Numbered from the stretch's first letter, positions 39,173-49,727 are shown. The stretch: DNA of 64,000 nucleotides from Prostheceraeus crozeri (GCA_907163375.1 CAJQUW010007510.1:186001-250000), one strand, 5' to 3'. Program-made: numbers and translations. The notes: generated by a model not told the origin, from the letters alone.

Positions 39173-39598
39173 TTATAGATTGTTTAACTCTAACATAATA
39201 TCTAGAAATGGTACTCCTTTTTGTAAATTGTGCAAAACGTATAAACATAATTGTCCACAATAGGTAGTGCCTGGTGTTTGAATTTGAAACGTATTGTATG
39301 TTCCCGTTCCAAGTAATTCTTTTACTTCATTTGTAGGGGGCAAACCGTATGAATCAAAATAATAGTTCTGCTGATGATTTTTAACGCCTGCTGACCAATG
39401 TACACCTTTTTCATCTGACGTATGAAGATTTGTTATGAAATTTACAGTTATTGTTGGCCTATTTTTTAGGAATTGTAATTCGTCTCTCATTAGAACATGA
39501 AAATTGTTTATTCCTAATCGATTAGCGATTTTCTTTAGGTCGAAATTCGTTGTCGTTTGTGTTCCATATAATTTCAAAAACTCATTTATGTTGCTCAT
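39173..39598 (-). CDS. Polinton-2 adenain-like cysteine protease
   Basis: 141 residues. Catalytic His in GVHWSAG, Asp in YYFDSYG, Gln and Cys in YCGQLCLYVL, in the adenain/Ulp1 order. It lacks the roughly nine extra residues of the Polinton-1 enzyme. It would process capsid and minor proteins and perhaps the PLA2-integrase polyprotein. Convergent with the integrase gene, whose end is 11 bp away. The frame looks whole; the start follows TTATAAA. Confidence 0.85.
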   Translation of the reverse strand: MSNINEFLKLYGTQTTTNFDLKKIANRLGINNFHVLMRDELQFLKNRPTITVNFITNLHTSDEKGVHWSAGVKNHQQNYYFDSYGLPPTNEVKELLGTGTYNTFQIQTPGTTYCGQLCLYVLHNLQKGVPFLDIMLELNNL

Positions 39599-39639
39599 TT
39601 TATAATAAAAAAATTTCTTAAGGGACCCCTAGAAGTCAG

Positions 39640-39815
39640 AAGGGGGGGTATTGATTTAAAACTGTTCTCTAATGATGTCTTTCCTTACTACTTAGTCAGA
39701 AGGGGGTATTGATTTAAAACATTTTTATAATGATGACTTTCCTTACTACTTAAGGGGGGGTATTGATTTAAAACTGATCCACAATGATGTCTTTCTTTAC
39801 TACTTATTCAATTTT
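39640..39815. repeat. Tandem repeat of about 60-65 bp with G-runs
   Basis: Three copies of GGGGGTATTGATTTAAAAC followed by ATGATGWCTTTCCTTACTACTTA. Present only in Polinton-2, at the start of its variable right arm. Confidence 0.8.
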
Positions 39816-39904
39816 GAAATGATTTAATTTAATCTAAATTTAAACGTTACATTGTTGCATTGTATTAGTAAAGTTAGTGTTTCGCACATCTTTTATCGAT
39901 AGTA

Positions 39905-40026
39905 ATTCATTACTCATCAATATGTGAAAATTCTTTATTCCCAATTGCTTAGCAATCTCATTTAAATCGAAATTTGATGTGGTTTTGTTTGCCGTATATT
40001 TTTAGAAAGTCGCTAATGTTTCTCAT
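39905..40026 (-). pseudogene. Second protease N-terminal fragment (fossil)
   Basis: On the minus strand this region resembles the beginning of the adenain-like protease (start, LKxYG, then a FHVL-like part) but is clearly diverged from the gene at 39,173-39,598. A relic of a duplicated or replaced protease gene. Confidence 0.55.
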
Positions 40027-40157
40027 TTTTATAGAAGATACAATGTTTCTATTATATTCCCGTAAATGAGAAATTAAAAACAACACATGGATATTTCAAT
40101 TTGGTTACATCCACTTTGCATACATTCAATTTGGATACATTGAAATACATGTAAATT

Positions 40158-40442
40158 TGTCCACGTGTGGACAGGGTTTCATTGGATGAGAGAAAAATGA
40201 CGTCATATAACAACATAATGAAAATGATTGAAAACAGGAAATAGCATTGCATATAAAACAGGAAATAGCATTGCATATAAAACAGGAAATAGCATTGCAT
40301 ATAAAACAGGAAATAGCATTGCATATAAAACAGGAAATAACATTGCGTATAAAACAGGAAATAGCATTGCATATAAAACCGTCAGATACAAGTTTTCTAA
40401 ACAATAGGATTTCTGTCCACGAGTGGACAAGGTTTCATTGGT
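40158..40442. repeat. Six 24-bp repeats between two near-palindromes
   Basis: AAAACAGGAAATAGCATTGCATAT recurs at exactly 24-bp steps from 40,231 to about 40,375. It is bracketed by TGTCCACGTGTGGACA (about 40,159) and TGTCCACGAGTGGACA (about 40,414), each followed by GGTTTCATTGG. It looks like a regulatory or binding-site array. Not CRISPR: the repeats abut without spacers. Confidence 0.85.
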
Positions 40443-40816
40443 TGAAACACTCTATTGTATTTACATTGCATATAAAACAGAGGGGTTTCAAGAATGATAA
40501 ATTTTCTTCACAGCGCGTCTAATGTCAACGCGTTCATTTGATTAGTTGAATGGCGCAGTATTTTAGCTGAATGGCGCACCATTATTCAAGAGAATATAAC
40601 GAAATGGCATAGGTCTAACAATAAAAATAAAGTGTCTTGCGGCCGTATCGCAATAACAATAGCGGAGTTTAACATCCAAATTCCATTGAATATGTCAGCG
40701 CGGTATTATCGCTAAATGACGCACCATTGTTTGGGAGAAGAATGGAATCATTTGGAATGACACATAATTGCTTTACACAATGAAGTCAATCTTCCGATAA
40801 CATTAGGTCGTGACTT
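40443..40816. other. Noncoding stretch in the Polinton-2 right arm
   Basis: No plausible gene. It contains two related stretches with AATGGCGCA / AAATGACGCACCATT near 40,550 and 40,715. Confidence 0.3.
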
Positions 40817-41044
40817 TTAAAGTACAAGAGAAACAGACACCCAACAAAGCGTAGGAAATTTGTCTGCTAATTTACCTAATTTCATAACAAATGAAACTTC
40901 GGTGCGTGAATAATTGATATGATTTTGCTTCAAGAGACTATAAAAATAAGACTTGTCATTATCACAAACAGAGAGCAGATAGTGCTTACCGATAAAAATT
41001 TTACACATAACACTGAGTGAATTGTTTCTTTTTTCATGCAACAA
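40817..41044 (-). pseudogene. Diverged relic of the cargo gene (Polinton-2)
   Basis: The minus-strand translation around 40,830-40,960 (HINYSRTEV, MKLGKLADKFPTL) aligns by eye with the cargo protein of Polinton-1 (HKIKFSRSYV, IKLFKLSKNYPNL). It is far more diverged than any other shared gene. Broken relic. Confidence 0.5.
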
Positions 41045-41534
41045 GAATTTGTGTAAGTTTACAATTGTATTATTCTCTCCACCATTTGGCTATATGAAAT
41101 CACTCAAAGTTTCTGTAAATTCATACCTCTCAAAATATATTCCTCTTGAATTCCTCCCGTAATTTTTTCATCCTCCCTGGCAACGATTGTTTTCTTCTAT
41201 CTTCAAATTGATCTTGTCTCATTTTGAGAAATATATGACGAGAGCGTTTTGACACAACCTTCACTGACAAGAAACACTGTTAAATTAAATAAGTCTTCAG
41301 CACAATTGTTTGAAATAGCCATATCGATTATTGTTGTTGTGTATTATTTCACGGCATTGCAGCCGGAGTAGGATTTGCTGGTTATATATTTCACGTCTTA
41401 CAAATGTCTAAGTGGGTGTAGCAGCTGTTTGTTCTTTCATACATTGTTTCCTTTCAAATGTTTGAGTTGGAGGACACAGCTCCTTACACTGAAATGCATT
41501 TTATTCATAAATGCGAGAAGCAGATGTTCTCTAC
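41045..41534. other. Unassigned stretch before the Polinton-2 right terminus
   Basis: No convincing gene. It contains two loosely similar segments (near 41,395 and 41,455) with TTTCxAATGT and GTGTAGCAGCTG-like words. It could be the decayed front of the cargo gene. Confidence 0.3.
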
Positions 41535-42255
41535 AATTGAATGACAATTGTAAAAGTACCTAAACTTATTGTAAAGAATATGTCAATTCCTTCAAATATT
41601 TTTAGTCACATGATATATTTTAAAAACCTGAAAAATGGATTTAAAAGACGTTTTTTAAAATACTAATTTTCGGTGTCCTAGAACGGTCATGATTTTGGCG
41701 GGGGTGAAAATTGTAATTCTCAAATTTTGAGATTCTTAACTTTTATGATTTTTTCGGTGTCCTGCAACGGTCATGATTTAAGCGAGGGTGAAAATTGTAA
41801 TTCTCAAATTTTGAGATTCTTAACTTTTATGATTTTTTCAGTGTCCTGCAACGGTCATGATTTTCAAAGTAAAAAATGATCTTAATATCAAATTTGAGAT
41901 TCTTAACTTTTATGATTTTTTCGGTGTCCTGCAACGGTCATGATTTTAACAGGGGTAAAAATTGTAATTCTCAAATTTGAGATTTTGAAAAATTTGAAAA
42001 ATTGGGTATTTTTAAAAACGCCCAAATTTGTGAATTTAGGTCTTCATAACCTGAAAAAGGGTTCAAATTCATGAATTTATGTCGTTTTTAAAAATGCCAT
42101 TTTTTGAAAAAATGGTACTTTTTGAATGGACTAAATTCATGTATTTAGGTCTTAAAAACCTGAAAAAGGGTCGAAATTCATGAATTTATGTCGTTTTTAA
42201 AGATACTATTTTTTTGAATTTTATGGTGTCCTGGAACGGTCTTTTGCCCATTACT
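41535..42255. repeat. Polinton-2 right terminal inverted repeat
   Basis: Reverse complement of the left end, with about four GGTGTCCTGCAACGGTCATG sub-repeats against two on the left, and a shortened inverted copy of the first gene's start (41,535-41,600). Ends GCCCATTACT, followed by TGTGTA. Confidence 0.85.
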
Positions 42256-42261
42256 TGTGTA
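42256..42261. repeat. Target-site duplication TGTGTA, right of Polinton-2
   Basis: Identical to 24,049-24,054; the satellite resumes here. Confidence 0.95.
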
Positions 42262-44195
42262 TTAGAAATAGAATAAAGTTTCAATAGTTTGTAGATTAAA
42301 AATAAAATGAAGTTTCAACAGTGTGTACGTTAGAAATAGAGTTTTATCTGTTTGTAAATTAAGATCATAAGATTTACTAGTTTGCAAGTCAGACTAAGCG
42401 TTCTACTATTTGTAAATGAAAGATATAGTTTCAACAGTTTACAGATTAAAAATAGTTTCAACAGTGTGTACGTTAGAAATAAAGTTATATCTGTTTGTAA
42501 AAATAAGACTGCGGGATATAATAGTTTGTAAGTTAGACTAAGCATTCTACTATTTGTAAATGAAAGATATAGTTTCAACAGTTTACAGATTAGAAATAAA
42601 GTTTTATTTGTTTGTATGTTAGAAATAAATTTTTAGACGTTTGCGCGTCAAAAATAAAGTTTTATCTGTTTGTAAAACGAGATTGTAGGATTTACTAGTT
42701 TGCAAGTTAGACTAAGCGTTCTGCAATTTGTAAATGAAAGATATAGTTTCAACAGTTTACAGATTAAAAATAAATTTTCAACAGTGTGTACGTTAGAAAT
42801 AAAGTTTTAGTCATTTGCGCGTTAGAAATAAAATAAAGTTTCAACCGTTTGCAAGTTCAAAATAAAGTTTCAACAGTGTGTACGTTAGAAATAAAGTTTT
42901 AGTCGTTTGCGCGTTAGAAATAAAATAAAGTTTCAACCGTTTACAAGATAAAAAATAAAGTTTCAACAGTGTGTATGTTAGAAATAGAGTTTTATCGGTT
43001 TGTAAATTAAGATCATAAGATTTACTAGTTTGCAAGTCAGACTAATCGTTCTACTATTTGTAAATGAAAGATATAGTTTCAACAGTTTACAGATTAAAAT
43101 TAAAGTTTCAACAGTGTGTACGTTAGAAATAAAGTTATATCTGTTTGTAAAAATAAAACTGCGGGATATAATAGTTTGTAAGTTAGACTAAGCGTTCTAA
43201 TATTTGTAAATGAAAGATATAGTTTCAACAGTTTACAGATTAAAAATAAAGGTTTAGCTGTTTGTATGTTAGAAATAAATTTTTAGACGTTTGCGCGTCA
43301 AAAATAAAGTTTTATCGGTTTGTAAATTAAGATCATAAGATTTACTAGTTTGCAAGTCAGACTAAGCGTTCTACTATTTGTAAATGAAAGATGTAGTTTC
43401 AACAGTTTACAGATTAAAAATAAAGTTTTAACAGTGTGTACGTTAGAAATAAAGTTTTATCTGTTTGTAAAAATAAGACTGCGGGATATAGTAGTTTGTA
43501 AGTTAGACTAAGCGTTCTACTATTTGTAAATGAAAGATATAGTTTCAACAGTTTACAGATTAAAAATAAAGTTTTAACAGTGTGTACGTTAGAAATAAAG
43601 TTTTATCTGTTTGTAAAAATAAGACTGCGGGATATAGTAGTTTGTAAGTTAGACTAAGCGTTCTACTATTTGTAAATGAAAGATATAGTTTCAACAGTTT
43701 ACAGATTGAAAATGAAGTTTCAACTGTGTGTATGTTAGAAATAAAGTTTTAGTCATTTGCGCGTTAGAAATAAAATAAAGTTTCAACCCTTTACAAGTTC
43801 AAAATAAAGTTTCAACAGCGTGTATGTTAGAAATAGAGTTTTATCGGTTTGTAAATTAAGATCATAAGATTTACTAGTGTGCAAATTAGACTAAGCGTTC
43901 TACTATTTGTAAATGAAAGATATAGTTTCAACAGTTTACAGATTATAGATATAGTTTCAATAGTGTGTACGTTAGAAATATAGTTTTATCTGTTTATATG
44001 TTAGAAACAAAATGAAGTTTCAACAGTGTGTACGTTAGAAATAAAGTTTTGGCTGCTTGTATGTTGGAAGTAAAGGTATAACAGTTTATATACTAGAAAG
44101 AAAGGTATAACTGTTTGTAAAATAAGATCATAAGATTTACTAGTTTGCAAGTTAGACTAAGCGTTCTACTATTTGTAAATTAAAAATAAAATTAC
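42262..44195 (+). repeat. AATAAAGTTTCA satellite block 3
   Basis: Nearly 2 kb of the satellite with higher-order structure. A 146-bp unit starting GACTGCGGGATATAGTAGTTTG recurs exactly (43,477, 43,623), and relatives occur at 42,508 and 43,157. Base units are about 30-36 bp. Every unit keeps AATAAAG on the plus strand. Confidence 0.9.
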
Positions 44196-44375
44196 AACTT
44201 TACAAGTTAAAGCGTTGATGCGATGATGAACAATTAATAAGCTGAGAAGCTTTAGATTCACTTTAACATTACCACATGTTTACAGATAGAAATGTATCAC
44301 GGCAAAGCTACTTAATGAGTTAGTTTGCCAGGAGTGTATCATCTCAAACTTTTACTCCGTTGTTGAAATTTCAGT
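44195..44375 (+). repeat. Satellite-flanking module S (central copy)
   Basis: Same module as 20,953-21,130, with small differences. Here it is not followed by gene B but by central spacer DNA. Confidence 0.7.
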
Positions 44376-44672
44376 TTTGTACATATTTGAAGTATCATCA
44401 TTGCGGTTTGTTCTTAATGTGTTTACGATGAACGCACACATGAGTCTTATGACACTATGGTTGTATCTTATACGTTTCGACAAAGACTGAGCGAAGTAAA
44501 TAAAAATCTGAGTTGAAAATCTCTTAGGTTGTATTATCAAATATCTTAGTATTATACAAAGTTTTCAATGTAAGTTGAACATTTTATCGGAATGTTGTTT
44601 TGAAATGAAAGTAAGAACTTCATCGCATGAGTATTCAAAGCATGTTTTGTAAATCAAATGTGTATAGCACTG
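44376..44672. other. Central spacer of the inverted repeat
   Basis: About 300 bp of ordinary AT-rich sequence with no gene, found once in the window, between the two satellite orientations. Confidence 0.5.
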
Positions 44673-44730
44673 ACTTGATAGAATCAAACTTGACAAACGC
44701 GTTTGTCAAGTTCATTTGATTCTATCAAGT
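44673..44730. repeat. 58-nt near-perfect palindrome at the arm junction
   Basis: ACTTGATAGAATCAAA then CTTGACAAACG is followed at once by the complementary CGTTTGTCAAG, a 4-nt bulge and TTTGATTCTATCAAGT: 27 pairs with no loop. Directly after it the satellite begins in reverse orientation. Confidence 0.9.
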
Positions 44731-46065
44731 TTAATTAGTAGTTACAAATAGTAGAACGATTAGTCTGACTTGCAAACTAGTAAATCTTATGATCTTAATT
44801 TACAAACCGATAAAACTCTATTTCTAACATACACACTGTTGAAACTTTATTTTGAACTTGTAAACGGTTGAAACTTTATTTTATTTCTAACGCGCAAACG
44901 ACTAAAACTTTATTTCTAACGTACACACTGTTGAAACTTTATTTTGAACTTGTAAACGGTTGAAACTTCATTTTATTTCTAACGTACAAACGACTAAAAC
45001 TTAATTTCTAACGTACACATTGTTGAAACTTTAATTTTAATCTGTAAACTGTTGAAACTATATCTTTCGTTTACAAATAGCAGAACGCTTAGTCTAACTT
45101 GCAAACTAACAAATCCTACAATCTCATTTTACAAACAAATAAAACTTTATTTGTAACGTACACACTGTTGAAACTTCATTTTTAACATACAAACAAATAA
45201 AACTTTATTTCTAACGTGCACTGTTGAAACTTTATTTTTAATCTACAAACTGTTCAAACTTTATTCTATGTCAAATACACAAACAGCTTAAACTTTATTT
45301 TTAACGTACACACTATTGAAACTTTATTTTTTAATCTGTAAACTGCTGAAACTATATCTTTCATTTACAAATAGTAGAAAGGTTAGTCAAACTTACAAAC
45401 TATTAAATCCCGCAATCTTATTTTACAAACAGATATAACTATATTTCTAACGTACGCACTGTTGAAACTTTATTTCTAACTTGTAAACTCTTGAAACTTT
45501 ATTTTGATATACAAACAGCCAAAACTTTATTTCTAACGTATACATCATTGAAACTTTATTTTTTAACTTGTAAACTCTTGAAAGTTTATTTTGATATACA
45601 AACAGCTAAAACTTTATTTCTAACGTACACACTATTGAAACTTTATTTTTAATTTGTAAACTGGTGAAACTTTACTTTTTATCTTGTAAACTGATGAAAC
45701 TTTATTTTTAATCTTTAAGCTGCTGAAACTATGTCTTTCATTTACAAATAGTAGAACGCTTAGTCTAACTTACAAACTATTAAATCCCGCAATCTTATTT
45801 TACAAACAGATATAACTATATTTCTAACGTACTCACTGTTGAAACTTTATTTCTAACTTGTAAACTCTTGAAACTTTATTTTGATATACAAACAGTTAAA
45901 ACTTTACTTCTAACGTACACACTATTGAAACTTTATTTTTAATTTGTAAACTGGTGAAACTTTACTTTTTATCTTGTAAACTGATGAAACTTTATTTTTA
46001 ATCTGTAAGCTGTTGAAACTATATCTTTCATTTACAAATAATAGAACGCTTAGTTAATGTTCGTC
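44731..46065 (-). repeat. AATAAAGTTTCA satellite, reverse orientation (arm 2)
   Basis: Same satellite as blocks 1-3 but on the minus strand (TTTATTTCTAACGTACACAC...). It marks the inner end of arm 2. Confidence 0.9.
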
Positions 46066-46218
46066 ATCGAATCTAACTGTTTAAATCTTTATCATGGAAA
46101 TCAATGTTCCACAGTCATTTGAAAAAGATATGATTGCCCTTCATCTAACCCATCCGTTGCATGAAAACAACAACTCTTCGCATAGTAACATTTATTGAAT
46201 AACTGTAGCAAGCATGCA

Positions 46219-46749
46219 TTAAAAATCAATGGTTTGAAACAGATAAAATAGATACAGCTGGTAACTGTCATATAGCGAGCAATGATAACCATACAGGACT
46301 TTGGCAGTGTTGAGGTAAGGAGGAAAGAAGCATTGGTTATGAACGTAGCTACTACAACGAACAGACAAAATAGGAACACGCAAATCCTTAAAACGTTTCG
46401 TGACTTCATGATAGTGTTCATTCACTCTACTATCCCAAGGTGGGAGCAAAATATCATTAATGACTAGATTGGGAAATACTTTCCTCTCCTTACCAGGATT
46501 ATTACAAAAGATGCGTATAACATTGAAAGCAGCTAACCATCGTTTAAAGTCAATAAGAAGAGCAGTGTCACAAGAAAAGCCATAGTCTTGCAAATATTTC
46601 AGATTAAGTCCATGAATGTGTTTTCTCGCCCATTGATCAACATTGGGATCACAGTTGGCATGTTGATGATAGACACTAACAATCTGATATGTCCAATTGT
46701 TCATAGCAATAGCACTGAGCTCCTGTACAGGTTCACCCTCACAATCCAT
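46219..46749 (-). CDS. Gene D, DEDDh exonuclease-like protein (arm 2)
   Basis: 176 residues from the first ATG, nearly identical to arm 1 (GYHC for GHHC before motif III). Motif I FMDCEG, IHGLN and motif III HCSLYD are all kept. As in arm 1, the frame runs upstream to an acceptor-like site, so the real N-terminus is probably on another exon. AATAAA follows the stop near 46,191-46,196 (minus strand). DEDDh enzymes trim DNA or RNA 3' ends; the substrate cannot be told. Confidence 0.5.
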   Translation of the reverse strand: MDCEGEPVQELSAIAMNNWTYQIVSVYHQHANCDPNVDQWARKHIHGLNLKYLQDYGFSCDTALLIDFKRWLAAFNVIRIFCNNPGKERKVFPNLVINDILLPPWDSRVNEHYHEVTKRFKDLRVPILSVRCSSYVHNQCFFPPYLNTAKVLYGYHCSLYDSYQLYLFYLFQTIDF

Positions 46750-46800
46750 GAAAATGATGATGGAAATCTAAAACGGAAATTACACATCTAAGGAAACGTT

Positions 46801-46926
46801 CTATAACATATCACAAAATGAAGAATTACATCGATGCTTTTCACGACAAAATACACAAATGATATGATGGCAACGAAGAAGTAAAATGTATCTAATAAGA
46901 CCACGTCCACGACACTCAAAGCACAT
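46801..46926 (-). CDS. RING-like zinc-finger ORF (arm 2)
   Basis: Same CFEC...CHHIICVFC...CNSSFC pattern as arm 1. The frame stays open upstream to 47,058 and overlaps the end of gene C. It may be the C-terminal zinc module of gene C or a separate exon; no promoter of its own is visible. Confidence 0.45.
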   Translation of the reverse strand: MCFECRGRGLIRYILLLRCHHIICVFCREKHRCNSSFCDML

Positions 46927-46960
46927 AAGCGAATTGTCATTGGGTAGAGTTAGGAAAGGA

Positions 46961-47735
46961 TTAGCAATTCTCTTTCCTTGAATTGCGTTTGCAGGTAGCA
47001 TTCTTGTCCGATTTGCGCTTCGTACCATCCCCGTTAAGGATTTCGTCAATAATGTCATCTACGCTGGGTGGCTTTGGAATATATAGGATGGATTCAGTGT
47101 GTATCGAGAGAGAGGCTATTTTGCTATCCTTGTGCTGACCATAATATAGCCCATTCACTTTGAAAATGATATCCCAAGTACTTTCTCCGAGCTCATCACA
47201 TCTGATGGGTATTGATTGATCTCCATCCTTTTTATAATAACTACACCAATGTGATAATGGTAGGCAAATTTGATTGCCATCCCAAATCTTTCTATAGGGA
47301 GTATCCTTTTCATCTCTCGCCTTCCACTCTTGAGCAAGAGGAGTAGGAATGTCCATATTTAATGTCACGTACTCTTCAATAATGTCAAGTTGGTGGCGAA
47401 TGTACGGACTCACGGGGATGAGTATGTAGTCCCCATACTGATTGCTCAATATCTTCACATCAGTGGAAGGGAGCATTCCCGTTTGCAGTACTACGCTGTG
47501 ATCCTCATGACGCAAGACTTGTTTAAATTTACGCTGTAGCGGTGTAGGATTATGTACCTTTGTTGTTTCTTCCACTGGTCTCAGCTGTAGATGATATGAT
47601 TGTAGCGAACCTTGTAACGTCTGGCCACCATTTTGTCTTGTCAGTGTAGTAGATGTAGAAGATGCTTGAAAATAAAAAAGATTCTATCAAGTTTACGTTC
47701 AAGGGAGGAGAGGGAGGAAAGTAGCGACTTACCAT
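46961..47735 (-). CDS. Gene C, two-exon gene with a start-codon-only first exon (arm 2)
   Basis: ATG at 47,735 is followed directly by GTAAGT; the second-exon frame is open from about 47,665 to 46,961. The end differs from arm 1: here the frame closes with a basic tail (TKRKSDKNATCKRNSRKENC), which looks like a nuclear localisation signal. TATAAATA near 47,835 and a TCTCTC-rich leader lie upstream. The predicted acceptor is TTTTCAAG, one base off frame, as in arm 1. Function unknown. Confidence 0.5.
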
Positions 47736-47832
47736 TTTAGTTGGATAATATAACAGGGATGTAGAGAGAGAGAATGTGCGTCCGTCACTTGTACGATTCA
47801 ACGATGGAATGATATCACTGTGGAAGGCTCTC

Positions 47833-47842
47833 TATTTATAAA
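47833..47842 (-). promoter_or_regulatory. TATA box of gene C (arm 2)
   Basis: Minus strand CTTTATAAATAG; arm 1 has CTTTATGAATAG at the same place. Confidence 0.6.
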
Positions 47843-47929
47843 GGAATGCTTGATTCTCATTAGACAACAATCCTCATTGGAGAATAGCATCAAGTTGATT
47901 CCCACTCTCACCGATGCTTCATTCGCCCG

Positions 47930-48232
47930 CTAGTGCTCATCGTCTCCTTTCACCGTCTCGACTAAAGCTCTATTGTATTCTTCCGTTGATAGGTGTGGTA
48001 AAACACGGGTGGGCAAATGTTGTGTGTCGTCGCGCCATTGATAATAATACTCCAACAGTAGGCGACCATGCTTGAATACGCGCCTTGGATATTTCAGCAA
48101 AGTCTCATCAATCAATTTCCTACTTTGAGCCACACTCATGAATACAATGTAGCAGACAAGCTCGTTGTGGGGAAGGGTGTGGGCATACACCAATGGTTGA
48201 ATGTAGGTCGTAAGCATATCATCATTCATCAT
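47930..48232 (-). CDS. Gene B, unrecognised small protein (arm 2)
   Basis: About 100 residues from the first in-frame ATG, one or two residues different from arm 1 (ends GDDEH). Helical, no family recognised. A TATAAAAT box lies upstream near 48,405, followed by a leader with a short overlapping ORF, as in arm 1. The module S and satellite lie beyond the promoter. Confidence 0.5.
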   Translation of the reverse strand: MMNDDMLTTYIQPLVYAHTLPHNELVCYIVFMSVAQSRKLIDETLLKYPRRVFKHGRLLLEYYYQWRDDTQHLPTRVLPHLSTEEYNRALVETVKGDDEH

Positions 48233-48465
48233 GAGTTGGAAGCCTATCACTGAGGGCAGCTCGACATACGTCCTTAGAGTCACCTAAACAATGTCCTCCA
48301 TGCTCTAGGAAACTACCTGCGCCATCGACTGAATCGCTCCTCTCGTCGTCAAAAGAATGTACATAGCTCATGCACTCCAACTCTCTCAATGCTGTAGGCG
48401 TATTTTATACCACCCACCCCTACGCTCCTCTGGTGTTAACTTTCGTTTAGCAAAAAAGTCGTCAT

Positions 48466-48640
48466 GAAATTTCAACGACGGAGTAAAAGTTTGAGATGAT
48501 ACACTCCTGGCAAACTAACTGATGAAGTAGCTTTGCTGTGATACATTTCTATCTGTAAACATATGGTAATGTTAAAGTGAATCTAAAACTTTTCAGCTTA
48601 TTAATTGTTCATCGTTGCATCAACGCTTTAACTCGTGAAC
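48466..48640 (-). repeat. Satellite-flanking module S (arm 2)
   Basis: Reverse complement of 20,953-21,130, between gene B and the satellite. Confidence 0.7.
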
Positions 48641-49160
48641 AGTTATAATTTTATTCTAATTTACACTTAGTCTAACTTGTAAACTAGTAAATCTTGCGAT
48701 CTTATTTTTACAAACAGTTATACCTTTATTTCTAACATACACATTATTGAAACTTTATTTCTAACTTGTAAACTCTTGAAACTTTATTTTGATATACAAA
48801 CAGCTAAAACTTTATTTCTAACGTACACACTATTGAAACTTTATTTTTGACTTGTAAACTGGTGAAACTTTACTTTTTATCTTGTAAACTGATGAAACTT
48901 TAGTTTGTTTCTAACATACAAACAGATAAAGCTTTATTTCTAACGTACACACTATTGAAACTTTGTTTCTAACTTGTACACTGGTGAGACTTTATTTTTA
49001 ACTTGTTAACTGATGAAACTTTCTTTTAACATACAAACAGATAAAACTTTATTTCTAACGTACACACTGTTGAAACTTTATTTTTAATCTGTAAACTGTT
49101 GAAACTATATCTTTCATTTACAAATAGTAGAACGCTTAGTCTAACTTGTAAATCTTATAA
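48640..49160 (-). repeat. AATAAAGTTTCA satellite, inner block (arm 2)
   Basis: Counterpart of 20,440-20,950 in reverse orientation. Confidence 0.85.
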
Positions 49161-49189
49161 CACTTCATATGGGTGATGATGGTAGATGA

Positions 49190-49727
49190 AATAGTGTTAA
49201 ATAAAATTAAGATAGCTTACATGATTCTGGGATAGCAATCGACTGCGATCCATGTGTAAAGAGCTTGTTAGACTACGGAAGAGAGAAGTGTGTTATGTTG
49301 CGTGTGGCGCGTGAGTGTCCTCCCATTTCATTCCATTCATCAATTCGTCTCATTGATAGAGACAGGTAGAACTCATGGTTCTCATAACGTATGCAATGGA
49401 AAGTTTATAAGGCAACCTTCGACAGTTGGCTAAATGTCGCCCTGGCGCGAATGCATACTACGTTGAGACAGAGGCAATCACTTGCAAACATGACGCAGAG
49501 AGGTTTAACAAGATTGACCATTGCCGAACGTCCCTTGCGGTATACATAGCTACGGGTTTCACCGCCGCCCTTTACAGGAACGCCCGTCGAAAGGAAGTAT
49601 TACACCGAACTTCATTTGCAACGTTCAAGTTGACTGATAGCAGATTCAACTTAATGATAGTATTCGCCAGTCTAAAGACTGCCCAGGGCAAACCGCGAGG
49701 AGGTTTTATCATGTCTTGCCCCATGGT
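49190..49727 (-). other. Conserved noncoding block after the stem-loop (arm 2)
   Basis: Reverse complement of 19,866-20,400 with a handful of changes. The CAGTC...GACTG and AAGTTGA...TCAACTT hairpins are kept. Confidence 0.6.

Larger units (their letters stand above)
24055..42255. mobile_element. Polinton-2 (Maverick), 18.2 kb, broken fossil
   Basis: Same family, ends (AGTAATGGGC...GCCCATTACT) and gene order as Polinton-1, flanked by a perfect TGTGTA duplication (24,049-24,054 and 42,256-42,261). The core genes are near-identical to Polinton-1. The right arm from 39,600 to 41,530 is unrelated in detail, with different tandem repeats and only a diverged relic of the cargo gene. It has roughly four to six breaks. 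Recent insertion is inferred from intact ends. Confidence 0.95.

Noticed and set aside
40052-40522. Four overlapping open frames with MQCYFLFY- or HIKQEIAL-type repeats
   Set aside because: They are translations of the 24-bp tandem repeat in several frames on both strands.
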